Origin: Molossus alvarezi
Taxonomy: Eukaryota > Chordata > Mammalia > Chiroptera > Molossidae
Assembly: GCA_037176705.1 (NCBI GenBank)
Contig: CM073888.1
Span: 44,150,810-44,214,809, forward strand
Length of the DNA stretch: 64,000 bases
Reading direction: 5' to 3'
Under the pieces are notes generated by a model. That model did not search any database. It was not told the DNA's origin and worked only from the letters and a program-made list of their open reading frames with translations. Position numbers and translations under genes: made by a program. This document shows, piece after piece, positions 1 through 12,585 of this stretch; position 1 is the stretch's first letter; every line of letters begins with the position of its first letter.

Positions 1-415
1 AAAATTGAATAGAGGTATAGAACTTATTACTGGTGGGTGTTGGGAAAGGTGTACTCCGTGCATTGCTAGAAATTTGATGTATCTCAGGAGTTACAGAAAT
101 CAATCTGGAGCTCTATTAAAATTAAAACTACAAATACCTTTAACATAGTAATTGCACTCTTGGGAATCTATTCCACAGAATAAAAGCCAGTTTATGAGAG
201 CATGCTTATAGAAATTACTATATTACAACATTAACGAAAGAGTTAAGCATAGAAGCAAAAAGAATGCCTATCAATAGGCAAATAGCTGAGAAAAACATCA
301 CATAACAGAATATTATGTGGCCACTGTGAATAACCAAGAAATATATCAGATGATTTAGAGAAAGTTCCAGGAGATGTTATTGAGTGATAAATCAAGAAGC
401 AGAAAACCGAACATA
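1..415 (+). repeat. Old L1-like fragment (tentative)
   Basis: AT-rich sequence with L1 ORF2 3'-end flavour: a stretch like 'cttgggaatctattccacag', then 'caataggcaaatagctgag', then an 'agaatattatgtggcca' motif like the L1 segment that encodes the ORF2 C terminus. It is highly decayed and has no open frame. The call is by eye and could be wrong. Confidence 0.35.
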
Positions 416-1054
416 AAATTGTATTTTTGGAGAAAGAGGAATCCGGTATCTGGAAATTACCCCACTGGATGTGGTCTATGGGACTGTAATGAGCTTCCCT
501 AGCTTCCCCTAGATGAGGGACGGACCCGCACCCCAAAATGGGCCATTCAAATACTCTCTCCCTGAAATATGATTCTCGAGTAGGGTAACATAAAAATTGG
601 AAATGGCTAACATTTGATTTTCCCCCCAAGTAGCAGAGTCCTGACCACACTTTTTCTATAATAAGCTCCACGTGACACTTCCATCTCTGGAGCAACCTTG
701 AATGACCTGTTTCTCAGCTTCCCATAAATCAGGTGAGTCCATGGGAACCTTTCAATAGATTCCTTCTTGCTTAGATGAGCCGGAATCATCTATTTCTGTT
801 ATTTACAATGAAAAACCCCCACTGATATAGCAATCTAATTTTATTGAATATTTTCTCAGAGCAAGCACTAAGCTAGGACATTGAGGGGACTATGGAAATT
901 CATAAAGCAGGTAGCCTATTTTTAACTCACTAAGAAAATAGAACACAGATCCACAAAAGGTAATTACTGCATACAGCAATGGGCAATAATACCAAATGAG
1001 TTGTAAAAACACGTTTTCATAGGAGTGTAGAGGAGGAATATATTCCTGAGAGGC
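416..1054. other. No recognisable feature
   Basis: Single-copy-looking intergenic DNA. The minus-strand open frames here lack splice context or any family resemblance, and I treat them as chance. Confidence 0.4.
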
Positions 1055-1260
1055 AGTTCTTTATTGTGGTAAAAATATGGAATTTGGAGCAAGATGATGG
1101 GCTTCTGAGTCCCAATTCTGCCAGTTTTTATCTGTGATAGGCACCTTCTCAATGACTCAGACCCTTCTCTCCTGCGGTAGCCAGTAAGAAAGTAGATTTG
1201 AAAACATTTGTAACCTGCAAAGCACTATACACACATTAGTTACTAATGATCAGCAGGAGC
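1055..1260 (+). repeat. MIR SINE fragment
   Basis: It follows the MIR order: a 'tggaatttggagcaagatg' region, then 'cccaattctgccagttttta', then a 'ctcaatgactcagacc' region, ending in a 'cctgcaaagcactat' segment. Strongly diverged, as expected for this ancient mammal-wide SINE. Confidence 0.45.
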
Positions 1261-1314
1261 TGAACACGGTCAGCAGTTGCATGAAGTGAGCCATTTTACA
1301 TAAGAGTTAAAATT

Positions 1315-1600
1315 GCCCTGGCCAGTTTTGCTCAGTGGTTAGAGTGTCAGCTTGCAGACAGAAGGATCACAGGTTCAGTTCCCAGTCAAGGGCACCTACC
1401 TGGATTGCAGGTTTGATCCCTGGGACCGGGGCTGTGCAGGAGGCAGCCAATCAATGTGTCTCTCACATTGATGTTTCTCTCTCTCCCTCCCTCTCTCCTT
1501 CCCTCCCTCCCTTCCTTCCACTATCTAAAAAAAAAAAAAAAAAAAAAAATCAATGGAAAAATACCTTGGGTGAGGATTAACAAAAAATAAGTAAATAAAA
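1315..1600 (+). repeat. VES SINE (bat tRNA-derived), full length
   Basis: It starts with a tRNA-like head (A-box-like 'tggttagagtgtcag', B-box-like 'ggttcagttccc'). A body ending in a CT-rich tract and a poly(A) follow, then the typical 3' piece 'ggaaaaataccttgggtgag'. Near-identical flanks 'gagttaaaatt' and 'gagctaaaatt' look like target-site duplications. Confidence 0.9.
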
Positions 1601-1830
1601 ATGAGAGCTAAAATTCACAGTGTGCCTAAAATGTGCTGTCCTAGATATAATTTGATCTTAAGACAATCCTATAAGGTATATATAATTATTCCTCTTTTAC
1701 AAATTAGAAAACTAAGTCTGATGGATGTTTGGTAATTTACTAAAGGTCATGGAGCTAGCAATTGACAAATCATAGATTTGAACTACATCTGAGTCCCAGT
1801 TCTGCACCTTTCCTACGAGATGCTACTTCC
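1601..1830 (-). repeat. MIR SINE fragment
   Basis: Reverse-orientation MIR core. It has 'cctataaggtatatataatt', then 'cctcttttacaaattagaaa', then a 'ggtcatggagctagcaa' block, then 'gaactacatctgagtcccag'. These match, in order, the reverse complement of the MIR consensus. Confidence 0.6.
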
Positions 1831-2864
1831 CTGGTGGTATTTTAGGAAGCATGGGATTCCAAGCAAGTGTAATACTGTGAGCAAAGTGATGTATCTGGGC
1901 CTGTCTGCTCTCCTGTCCTATACATGTTAATAGCATCTTCCTAAGAACCTCACCAAACTCTCCCTCCTCAGGGACAGCCAGAGAAGTGCCATAGTTTTTC
2001 TATCACAGGAGATACAAACTTTGTGACAAGTTCATTTGGAGCAAGATATAGTCTAGATAGATAATACCAGTAAGAGCAAGAAGCAGGTGCATCTCCTTGG
2101 AGAATGCTACGTGTTACCCTGGCATGTTGGTGAGAAGTAGGCTCAGCAATGCCACCATAGCCATATTTTGCCAAGAATATGCTACTACTTTATTTTCTCT
2201 TCTTGATTGAAATACAAGCCTAATACCTAGCAAGTTGTGGGAACACATGATTCCTATTGGCAAAAGTCACCTGGTTAACTAAAAGTGAACTGCTCACTTG
2301 AGCTCTTTCTGCTCAGATCCAGAGAGACACCTCAGGAGGTTTCTGCAGCATCAAAATTAAAGGATCTGAGGGCGAGTCCAAGTGTCTTTGGATCCTCACA
2401 GCCATATTTCCACAGGTAATCTGATGGAACCTGGGTGGGCTTTGCCCAGAAAACTAGATGGAGTGAAATCTACATCTTGTCAAGGCTGGAAATTAGAAAT
2501 CTCTTCTAGATACTTAATTCATATATAACAGCATTTTCTCACTTTTTATTCTCCCGGAGCAGTTTTACATTGATCCCAGTCAGATGTAGCACTGTTTCTT
2601 GGTCATTAGAACACTTTGAATGACCAATGATATAGTGATTAAGATCTGATTATATTAAATATCTTCTCTTGATTATTACTTACAGAATTCTAAAATCAAT
2701 TACTTAATGGCATAAATTTATCAATTACTGTGTTATAATGATTGCACAACTAAATGTGGTAATCAGGCATTGTTTAAATTTGTGAATAGGAATGAGTAGT
2801 TTAATGGATTGAATAAGTCAGGATTGTATTACTATAAAACTTAACATAAATAGTATTCACTCAT
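1831..2864. other. No recognisable feature
   Basis: Intergenic sequence with no repeat, gene or regulatory site that I can support. Confidence 0.4.
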
Positions 2865-3079
2865 GCCCATCCGGTATGGCTCAGTGGTTGAGCATAGACC
2901 CATGCACCAAGAGGTCACCAGTTCGACTCCTGGTCAGGGCGCATGCCCAGGTTGTGGGCCAAATCCCCAGTGGGGAGTACGCAGGAGGCGGCCAATTGAT
3001 GTTCTCTCTCATCAATGTTTCTATCTCTCTCTCCCTCTTCCTTCCTCTCTCTCTCAAATCAATAAAGAAAAAATTTTTT
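2865..3079 (+). repeat. VES SINE
   Basis: This belongs to a subfamily with 'caccaagaggtcaccagttc' in the head and 'caaatcaataaag' at the tail. It is flanked by 17-bp duplications differing at one base ('aaatagtattcactcat' and 'aaatagtattcattcat'), so insertion by retroposition is clear. Confidence 0.92.
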
Positions 3080-3631
3080 AAATAGTATTCATTCATAAAA
3101 ATACCCAGTAGCTGTGCAAGATAACACAGTAGGCACTATCTGAAGTTAGCAACCATTAGACTTACACTGTGAAAAATATTAGACCTCTGTGGAATAAAAT
3201 AGGATTTTTTAAATCTGTACCTAATATTAGTTGAAATGAGACAACATCCACATAGCTGAGTCAGTCTCTTCATATCCTTTATTGTTGCTGTCAAAAGCAA
3301 TAGATTAATGTTTTGTGAAATATCAGCCCCTTCATGTATTACTTTTATTAAAAAACATGATGAAACCTAATATTCTTTTTATCTAGTTTTTTTAATCATA
3401 TGGTCAATAATATTTGTTCTTAGAATTTATCTTCATAGACATGAAAAATGGACAAATTTAAGCATTTATGACCTGGCCTAGAAAATATTACTTACATCCA
3501 AAGAATTAAAAAACAAAGACAATATAAATGCAAGTTCTGTGCTTGCTTGTTTCCTAACCTAGACTTGGCCATGACTTTAGGACCATCAAGTTACACACCC
3601 TAGTTCTGCTCACCCTAGTCACCATATACTC
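3080..3631. other. No recognisable feature
   Basis: AT-rich intergenic sequence. No open frame or repeat is identified. Confidence 0.4.
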
Positions 3632-3833
3632 TTTTTTTTTTTCTTAATCATCACCTGAGGATATGTTTTTGTTGATTTTTATAGAGAAAAGATGGGAGAG
3701 AGAGAAAAAATACATTGATGTGAGAAACATTAATAGGTTGCCTCCCATACACGTGCCAACTGGGGATTGACCCCACAACATTTTTGGTGTATGGGACGAT
3801 GCTCCAACCAACTAAGTGATCCAGCCAGGGCAC
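3632..3833 (-). repeat. VES SINE, diverged
   Basis: Reverse orientation: a T-rich start and 'tcacctgaggatatg', then an 'agagagag' tract, then 'ttgcctcccatacacg', ending in the tRNA-like head 'atccagccagggc'. More mutated than the young copies. Confidence 0.8.
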
Positions 3834-3954
3834 CACATGAAACATCACTGATCTTTGAAAACAATTTAGAGAAAGATTTTTTATTTACACTTGATATCCC
3901 AGCCTTGACTTGTTTATATATTTTATAAGATTTATGATATTCATCTTTGTCTCT

Positions 3955-4470
3955 ACATTTTTATCTATTATATTTGTTATATATTGCTACTTAACAAATT
4001 TCCCTCAAAATGCAGCAGCTTCAATCAACAAACAATTAGTAGCTCATAATTTCTGTGGGTCAGGAATGTTAGTGCAGCTTAGCTGGGCCCAGAGACTTAA
4101 CAGTCTTGATCAAGGTATTGGTTGGCACTGCTATCGTCTAAAGGTTCAACTGGGAAAAGATCTACTTCCAAATCACTCATGCGACTATTAGCAGGATTCA
4201 GTCCTTCCTGGGCTATTGGCTGGAGGCCTCCCTCAATGCCATGCCTCTCAATAGAGCCTCTTCATAGGACATCTTACAACATTACATCTGGCTTCCATCA
4301 GAGCAAGCAAATAAGAGAGCAAGGGAGGGTGAGTAAGATGGAAGTCAGAGTTTTTTTGCAATGTAGGTCACTAGGTAAGTCTATATTCAAGAGAAGAGGA
4401 TTATACAAGGGTATGGGTACCAGGAAGAAAGATTTTGGGGGCCATGTTAGGTGCCTCCCACATATAGCAA
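3955..4470 (-). repeat. MaLR/MLT-like LTR fragment (tentative)
   Basis: It contains a decayed version of the block 'aaattaccacaaa ... ggcttaaaacaac', then 'agctcataatttctgtgggt', then an 'agctgggccca' region, in the order seen in reverse-oriented MLT-type LTRs. A second copy of the same family is at about 11,575. The exact subfamily cannot be named by eye. Confidence 0.35.
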
Positions 4471-5558
4471 CTCAGTAAGTACAGTACATGTTCTAATTAT
4501 AATCAAAGTCACATATAAAATTTGTAAATACACTAAAGAACACAGTGAAATTTTTACTTTATCTGGATTCTCTATCAATTCAAATGTATCTATTTCTGAT
4601 TATTTCTTGTTAACTATTCCAACAAGAAATAATGGATTTTTATCAAATTCATTGCATTACTAAGAAGAATCGGGATATAGCTTAAGCATCTTCTTAAAGT
4701 AAAATGTTAATAAAAGGTTTTCACAGATATAATGATAGCACTGTCAGTTAAGCATGGCTTATAGAGCCTTAAATTCCACCATTATTTTTGTATTGTTTTT
4801 CAATTCTTCTCTCTGGTCAGTTTTAATTCTTAAATTTTAATGAGAATAAATAAAGTTTGTGTAATGGAGAATCAAAACATTTTGAGTAGTAAAACGTTTA
4901 CTTACGTTTAGCTAATACTTTCCTGCTACTCAAGAAAGGGGTAAAGATTATATGGTAAAAAGAAACTCAGAAACTCAGAGTATTTTGGCCTCAGTCTTTT
5001 CAATGCAGCCTTTCTTCGAGATAACCCTGCAACTCACTACAGATGTCACCTGTGTCTCCTGAAACATTTTCAGCAATGTCATTTCTGAACCACACTACCC
5101 CTGAGGTACAGTAACTATGTATATGATTTGAGTGACACATAGTAACATTTACTATACATGTATACACGCATCCCTTTGTGCTTGACCAGTTTCTTTATGT
5201 GTGCAATTCAGGAAGCTCTGATTCACTTCCCACTCTACTACATGAAGTCAGTATGACCGTGCCCACCCTTATCTGTAAAAAGTGCCATATCGTCAGGGCA
5301 CACTAAAGTATAAAAAGTAAACCCAAAATGGTATGGCCTAACACCATAATGGTTTATTTGTTCCTCACACTGGATGATTTCTGTCACCACACCCAAACTA
5401 GGACAGCTGAATCCTGCCACCAGAACACTGCCCCCGTTGGCTGACTTGAGTGAACCTTTTCTGCATGGTGCTTCGGAAACAGCCAAAGAAACGGAGACAG
5501 TATTTTGGTTCCCAGAGGAAAGACGGCGGAGGGGGAGTAGTAAAGTGTAAAGAGAGTC
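4471..5558. other. No recognisable feature
   Basis: Intergenic sequence, AT-rich to about 4,970 and more mixed after that. Short open frames show no family resemblance. Confidence 0.4.
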
Positions 5559-5810
5559 GCCCTGGCCGGTTTGGCTCAGCGGTTAGAGCATCGGCCTGCG
5601 GTACGGAGAGACCCGGGTTCGGTTCCCGCTAAGGGCATGTACCTCGGTTGCAGTTTGTCCCCGGCCCTGGTTGGTCGTGCAGGTGGCAGCCACTCGATGT
5701 GCCTCTTTCACGTCGATGTTTCTCTCTCTCTCTCTCTCCCTCTCTCTCTCTCCCACTCTATCTGTGCAAAAAATGGAAAAATGTCCTCGGGTGAGGATAA
5801 AAAAAAAAAA
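5559..5810 (+). repeat. VES SINE, young copy
   Basis: Full-length, well-preserved copy with head 'ggctcagcggttagagcatc', B box 'ggttcggttccc', a long CT tract, 'atggaaaaatgtcctcgggt' and a 14-A tail. It is flanked by a perfect 18-bp duplication, 'aaagtgtaaagagagtcg', on both sides, which indicates recent insertion. Confidence 0.96.
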
Positions 5811-5828
5811 AAAGTGTAAAGAGAGTCG

Positions 5829-7879
5829 AGTATATGGTGACAGAAGATTTTACTTCGGGTGGTGAACATACAATGCAATATACAGATGATGTGTCATAGG
5901 AGTGTACACTTGGAATTTATATAATTTTATTAATCAGTGTCACCAGAACACAATCAATTAAATTAAAAACAAAAAAGAGAGAGCTAGGACTTCATCTAAC
6001 TTAACAGTACAAGTTGCAGGACAGTTTTATGTTAATCTGCTAGCAAATATCTGTTAGTGTGTCAGTATGTGATTTGGTCATAGTATATTACCTGGTAGAG
6101 GGGGGGGGGGAGAGGAGAGAAGACCAATAACCCTCATATATCTTTAAATATTGGATATTGACTATTTCAACCGAAGAATAAAACCAAGAATTATAAATAC
6201 CCAAAAGGCTTGCATCAGTTTGCAAGACAGTGATGTACCCTACATATTACATTTTAGCAGAGCGTCTTTCCCTGCCTTCTTTACACACAAGCAAGCTCAG
6301 TGAGAAGTGTGCCCTCTACTTGTTGGTCGTTATTTAATTGTTCTCAATGAGGAAAGAATAACTGGGAAACTTCTGGAAAGTCGCTGCTCTATGCACTGTT
6401 TACTGCAGTTCCATAAGGATAACTTTTAATGTGCATTGCCACTCAGGTAATCCAGACGGTTTAATAACAATAGTTCACTTTACGTGACACCAAGAGATTT
6501 TGCATTAGTGTATACTCTCCGGGAAAGGTATTATTGGAATAATAGCAAATGCAACTTTGAAAGCTTCTTCTTTTAACTGAGAGTGAAATGTTCACCTCTG
6601 TTGTTACCAAATCCAAGACAGTCTCGGATGATATGTGTTCTCTGGTAGCCTGCTTCAGTTTCTCTTTCTCACACTGCATATGTTTCTTTCTTGAGCAGAT
6701 ATTAAAGTGGTAATATACCTATTGTTACAGTTTACTTATGGATTCCAAAGAAAACAAAATTTACACACTGACTTCATTTTTAAAAGAAGGCAAATTAATA
6801 TTCTGTTGTTTTCACTACCTTATAAAGAAATGGAAATCAGAATTTGAAAATATTTAAAAATCAGATTAAATGTCTTAGGGAAATTGCTCCAAGAAAATCT
6901 AACATTGTAGCTCCTTTTTTTTTTTTTTTTTCCAGATCCTATACTAACATGTTATTTATTGAAATATTCTTCATAATGTATAAATGGTAATTTTTCTATA
7001 CATTTACACTTCCGCTGATTTTATTTATTGGTAGAGAATTAATAAAAAAGCCTGTATAGGTCCGCTGGAGACAAAATTAATAACTCAAAATCTTATTTAA
7101 AATCTAGACACAGTCACAAGAGAGTTATCACTTTCTATTTAATAAATATTTGTTCTTATAAAGGCTTTTCACCTTTTGTTCTTAAAATTTTATTTGATTT
7201 ACACAGATAAAGTGGATGGATGAAATAATTATTTTCTCTAAAGGCAGGGTCAGTAGTGCAAAATTACTTTTCTCCTCTTATGTTCTCTTTAGTATCCCTA
7301 TGGAAAAGCTCATGCAAAAAAATATGTGGTACATCATTCATTTTGATTCGCCCTTGTGATTCTGAAAGTTGTGGTGTACACACCATGAGAGACAAAAAGG
7401 ATAAAATTTCTCACTGGGAATTTCTCCCCTCTTTTCCTTTTTTACTTCTTCAGGGGGAGTGAGATTGGGTTTAAATTTCAAAACTGTAAATCAGGGTTCT
7501 CAATAGTTTTCTTTAAAACAAGTAGATTGCTTCGAGGCTGATTGGGAATTGAAATAAATTTTAGAAACACTGCTTTTCTAAAAGATTTCTTTATTCCTTC
7601 ATCTGCCTCCATGTACCAAAACAATATTTTTTTTTAATAGAGAAAGAGAAAATACAAAGGATCTTTACTTCAGGGATGTGGCAGGAAAGGTGAACGTCCA
7701 CCATCAACAACCTTATGGACATCCTGAGGGGATCCCCAGGCTCTCACAGGCCCAGAGCAGGGAAGTGGGGGGTCCTCCCAGACTTCACAATGGAGGGGTT
7801 GGTGAAGCGGCTCCACCTTGGGCAGTTCACTGCCTGCTGCTGTCCCCTCAGGGGGTCGCACTTGGCCTCAGAAACTGGG
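5829..7879. other. No recognisable feature
   Basis: Mostly AT-rich intergenic DNA. It has a 10-G run at about 6,102-6,111 and a 17-T run near 6,915. At 7,670-7,870 it becomes GC-richer, but I recognise no family there. Confidence 0.4.
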
Positions 7880-8160
7880 CACCTGCTTTCCCCTGGCCTG
7901 GAATGCTCTCCCCCCAGATTCCCACATAGCTCCCTCCCTCAGCTCCTCAGTGTCCTTGCTTAAATGTCAGTCTTGTTGAGGCCTTTTCTGATCACCCCAT
8001 TTACAACTTTTGGTCCCCTACCTTGTTCCCCCCGTACCCCGCTGTCCTGCTTTCTTTTCCGCCAGGGCACTTAGCACCATCTGCCCTGGATTTACTCCAT
8101 GCCATGCTCCCAACCCACTCTCTAGCCTTCTCAGCCCTGCGCTCTCACAAGGAGCCTGAC
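7880..8160 (+). repeat. L2 LINE 3' fragment
   Basis: A run of L2-typical blocks: 'cctggcctggaatgctctcc', then 'tccttgcttaaatgtcagtc', then 'gaggccttttctgatcaccc'. These are the usual L2 3'-region phrases in the right order and strand. The open frames across it are chance. Confidence 0.7.
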
Positions 8161-8514
8161 CGGATGGACTCTACCAATAACCTCCCTTCATCTCTGGCTT
8201 CCTGTTGGGTTGACCAATGGGACACAGCAGAAAGAGGTCCAGAGGAGGAAGAAAAAGAGGTTGGGGATTTATTTTTCCAGCTCCGTTTTTGCCAAGACCC
8301 TGGGGGTCGGTGGCCTCCTTTAATGAAGACGCAGCTCCTGGCAGGTGGCCCTCTTCGTCTGGCTTCTTTCTCTGAGTTCTAATGACATCCCCATCTCCTT
8401 ACTTTTCAGGCCTTGAGGTGTCAGGAGCTCCCCACTGTTGCTAGCTCCATGTCACAGTGTGCCCGTTGTTTTCTAACCCTGCTTTATTAAGTTAATCATT
8501 AACCTTTATAAACT

Positions 8515-8600
8515 CTTGATTAATTATATTAAGTATTAATTATATTATATTAATTATTAAATTAATTATATTATAAAATCTATTACTTATATTAAGTTAA
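8515..8600. repeat. AT-rich low-complexity tract
   Basis: Repeated 'ttaattatatta'-like units make an almost pure A/T stretch, containing short palindromic TTAATTAA-like pieces. It probably arose by slippage within the flanking L2. Confidence 0.7.
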
Positions 8601-8835
8601 TTATTGACCTCTATTAAACTCTTCCCACATTGCCCATTTTGAGTGTAGCATTATTTACTTCCCTAACTGCTATGTCTTCTGTCATCTATATATTTTACTT
8701 ATTTGTTTGTCTTTCCCACTGATATATAGGCCATGAAGCCTCTTTTGTATACTGCATATTTCAGCACCTACAACTGAATATGGTACATAGAAAGAGCTGC
8801 ATGAATCATTTTTGAGTAAATGAATAATGAATGAA
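8601..8835 (+). repeat. L2 LINE 3' end
   Basis: L2 3'-terminal phrases: 'gtctttcccactgatatata', then a 'gccatgaagcc' block, then 'aactgaatatggtacataga', ending in 'gagtaaatgaataatgaatg'. It probably continues the piece at 7,880. Confidence 0.65.
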
Positions 8836-9284
8836 TTATGACTTAAGAAGGAACATATAATGTCAAGTATAAAGATTTCTATATTCTCTATATACTGGTT
8901 CCCTGCCTTTTTCCTCTTTCTTTCTTCCTTCTCTTTCTTTTGTTTGTGTGTGTATGTACCTGCATGAATGTGCTGTGTTTGTGTCAAAAATAGATGTTTT
9001 CAGCTTCCAATTTATACTTAACACATATAAAGTCACCTGGCAACATTTTGAGAATTCATACAAGTAAGCTCATATAGTTAGAATTTGACATAGTTTTCTA
9101 CTTCATACTGTTTTCTACTCCGTAAACAACACAGCTGAGCCAGAGTGGAGTCATTAAGACATGAAGAAAAGAACAGTGCAACAAGGAGAAAATTCCACCA
9201 AGCCTAACTTCTAGATGGGCAACAACAAATAATCCTAAAGTGTACATTTCAATATTCTATTTTTTAAATAATACCTATAATCTA

Positions 9285-9398
9285 AGCCTCATGAGAAAAG
9301 GCTATATAATACAAACACTTAATGCCCAGCATATACTTGGTGCTCAATAAGTAATTGTTGAATTCATGAATGAATGAATGAATGAATGAATGAATGAA
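9285..9398 (+). repeat. L2 3' tail with (GAAT)n microsatellite
   Basis: A block like 'gcccagcatatacttggtgc' then 'tcaataagtaattgttgaat' is an L2/MIR-type end. It expands into about eight tandem GAAT units at 9,368-9,398. Confidence 0.6.
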
Positions 9399-9498
9399 AG
9401 TCAGTCTGTACTAAGGAAATATTTTGAAATTACAAAGGTATTTGTGGTAGGTTAGATTATTGTTTCTAATTCATCCTTCCCTCCTAATAGAATACTTG

Positions 9499-9690
9499 TC
9501 CGGCCGGTGTGGCTCAGCAGTTGAGTGTCAACCCATGCTCCAAGAGATCACTGGTTCAGTTTTCAGTCAGGACACATGTCCAGGTTGTGGACCCGATCTC
9601 CAGTGAGGGGCATGCAGGAGGCAGCCAATCGATGTTCTCTCTCATTGATGTCTCTCTCTCTCTCTCTCAAATCAATAAAGGAAAAAAAAA
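9499..9690 (+). repeat. VES SINE
   Basis: Head 'cggtgtggctcagcagttga' of the 'ccaagagatcactggttc' subfamily, a short CT tract, and 'caaatcaataaagg' with a poly(A). Diverged relative to the youngest copies. Confidence 0.87.
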
Positions 9691-9779
9691 ACTAAAAAAC
9701 GAAACAAAACTAGAGAATACTACATTCCTGTCCACTGTCGTGTGAGATGTGTTCCATGAAAGTAGACCTCCCACCTCAT

Positions 9780-10110
9780 TGATTTTTAGAATGGCCATGT
9801 GATATTATGATACATGTTAGTTAGCCTATGGGATGTGAACAGAAGTAGCTGTGAGTGTGGTCGTTCTGAGTAGAAGCTTTAAGTGTGATTGCCTGATTCA
9901 ATGTGGTTTGCTGTTCCTGTCTTCTACCATGAAAAAGTCCCGTGTGAAGACAGAGGAGGCGCTTTCAGACCGCAGGCTACTGGCAGCTGGAGCCACAGAC
10001 CCACATCTGACCGAAAGAAAACATGTTATAGGAACAATAAATGCATATAGGTTGTTTGTTATGCAGCATTATTATAGCAAACACTGACTAATACAGAAAC
10101 TGGTGATAGA
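9780..10110 (+). repeat. Possible LTR-like fragment
   Basis: Its end, 'ttatagcaaacactgactaa' then 'tacag', resembles the 3' end of several MaLR-type LTRs. The interior is too decayed to place. Alternatively it is unique sequence. Confidence 0.25.
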
Positions 10111-11574
10111 AATGGGGTGTTGATGTAACAAAAACTATACAGATGGAGGAAGAATATGTAAACTGTTATAGGAAACACACACACACACACAATGGCAACC
10201 CATATTATGTAATGATAAAAAATTTGGTAAAATTATCAAATATATTAACTTTCTGTCCTGAGATTGCCTTTCATAAGATTGCTGTTGTCATTTTTATACC
10301 AGTAGGGCAGCATCACACCATTTTGTAACAGTGTGATTTTTCTGTCTCTTGAAGTGCTTTCATTAGATTAGTATATGCAGGATGGTGATAGTACAGTGTG
10401 TTATTTAGGAGTCAATCTGTCACTGAGACAGAAAGTAGATATATAATAAGTTTTCATCCCATGGAAGCATTGCTGGTCTTAACAAAAGAATCCATTTTTG
10501 TATAACACTCTAGAAGCAATGCAGTGTAGCAGATGTTTCTGTCAATTTGAAGATTCTTAATATATATTTGATTATGTGGTTGAAAATTTGGGGACACTTA
10601 TATTTTATATGCCCGATCATAATGTTTAGATCATTATATCAAACTAAGGAGCTTGTTAGAACTTTAATATCAACAAATACAAAAACAAACCACTTCAAAA
10701 TACCAGCTTTGTCCCATAGTCTCTTATAGAACTTTCAGCCTGTTTTCTGCACCCTTGATTTTCTGGCTTCAGCATAAACTTATCTGAAAATAGAGCTGCC
10801 AAATCCAAATTACTTTCCACTAAATTTAATGTGATTTTTCTTCATCTAATTTTTCTAGGGAAATATGACACTGTAAGGAAGATTAATTTCAGCCATTTTC
10901 CAAAAGGAGCTGTGTTTGTTTCATAGCTTTGCTCTCCAGCCTTTCCTCTGGCATCACTCTTGGTATTTTCATGTGTTTTTTACATCCTGAAGTCATATAT
11001 TTTAGATCTTCTCAGAATCACTTCAAGTCTCCACGTAGCTGCCTCCTGGAAAAGAGATATAGATGTACATAGATTAGATGTAAATATACACATATACACA
11101 TTTTTATTTGTACAGTGTACACTAGCTTTTTCTCTCTCTCTCTCATTGAGACCCACTCCTACCTCCTTTAGTTTATCTCCCTACCCCCACCTTCTTTTTG
11201 TTCTCAAATATTGTAAAGTTTATACAGTAAGCTTTTACTTCCTCACCACTCCCAAGGCCTGCAATCTGGGTCTTGTTTACATATGTCATGAAAATGATCT
11301 CTTGAAGTTTATAAATAAGCTCCTAATCAAAAAGTCAATGCTTATTTTTTCTATTCTTGTTATAATACGGAAGACCTTGGGCATGAGACAGCTGGAGATT
11401 TCGGTCACATAGAGGCAGAGAATAAGGAATTCGGGGCTAACAAGCTCTAGTGGGATGGGACAGGGAATGGAAACTCAATTTCAGGTCTTTTCAAAGTCAA
11501 AATGTGAATATAAGCCAAAGCCTGGAGTGGAAGAAAAAAACAAGAAATAAATGAGAATAAGTCTAAGTAGAACA
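10111..11574. other. No recognisable gene or family; small microsatellites
   Basis: Intergenic. It contains a short (AC)n run at about 10,172-10,191 and a CT tract near 11,132-11,145. The 150-codon open frame at 10,960-11,412 has no recognisable family motif and is low-complexity. Confidence 0.4.
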
Positions 11575-11870
11575 TTCTTTCAATGAGCTACATAATCATC
11601 CAAAAAATTACTGGCTGAAAACAACAATTGTATGGCTCGTGATTCTGTAGGCCAAAGATTCAAGCAGGGATCAGCTGGGTGGGGTGGCCCTTTTCTACTA
11701 TACATGGTGTCAGCTAAGATACTCAACTAGGTCCGGAGGATCCAAGACAGCCTCATTCACATATCTGGGGCTTTGGTGCTTGCTGTCAACCTGGGTCCAT
11801 TTTTCCTACTCACATGACCTTTCTCTCTTCATGTGAGAGAGACCCACATTAGGTCTTGATACACATCGCA
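11575..11870 (-). repeat. MaLR/MLT-like LTR fragment (tentative)
   Basis: Shares with 3,955-4,470 the blocks 'ggctgaaaacaacaattg', 'ctcgtgattctgtaggcc' and an 'agggatcagctgggtgg' segment. The order fits a reverse-oriented MLT-type LTR. Confidence 0.4.
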
Positions 11871-12585
11871 GTGTGTTGTAAATCAAACAGATGAAAAGTT
11901 CTAGCAGTGTGCTCACTTCATGAAATAGTTTCATTAATTTTGCAGATACATGTGTGTGAATGACGCCATGGGAATTTTGGAGATCTAGCTAAAAGAAAAT
12001 TAAATTAAGCACATATTTAGTTCAAGTTCAGAAGAATATATGTGTTTCACAGCCACTCAACTAGTTGGTTGCTACTGCCCATTGTACACACCCATCAGGC
12101 ATTGTTACATAAAGGTTCAGGCCAGAAATTGTATCTAAATAAAGATTCCCCAAATTTGACAATAATCCTAAAAATGTATATTGCACTGTCAAAGAGTTAT
12201 GAGGCAGAAATAAACATTTCTAAATGATCAATAATAATAAACCAATTTCAATCCACTCTACTAGGAAAATAAATAATCTTTCTATTATCTCAATAGACAA
12301 TACAAAATCATTTTATATGAAAAATCCATCAAACAACATATAGCCCAAAAAGTAGGAAAAAATATTATATAATAGGTTAGGCCATTAATTTTCTTAAAGA
12401 ATTTTTCTGGATTCTATGACATTTATAATATTAATTAGCTTTTCACAATTTGTAATTTATTATTTCTTTCTCCTCTTAAATTATTTTTTTCATATTAAAT
12501 TTTTTCTTTTTTTAAGGAGTGCCACAAAATTGTTTAGATTTTAGACCTCTAAAACTTGAATTGATCCTAATTATATGTATTAATT
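11871..12585. other. No recognisable feature
   Basis: AT-rich intergenic sequence without supported features. Confidence 0.4.

Noticed and set aside
2863..3096. Three overlapping open frames in and around a SINE
   Set aside because: They are translations of a VES element. The same pattern recurs at every VES copy.
5571..5660. tRNA gene: A- and B-box-like motifs in many places
   Set aside because: They are parts of VES SINEs with bodies, CT tracts, poly(A) tails and target duplications, and do not fold into a complete tRNA.
7678..8382. Overlapping frames as a pseudogene
   Set aside because: From 7,880 on the sequence follows L2 3' phrases. The remainder has no protein resemblance that I recognise.
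10960..11412. 150-codon open frame as a gene
   Set aside because: Low-complexity Leu/Ser-rich translation of AT- and CT-rich DNA, with no motif, CpG promoter or splice support.
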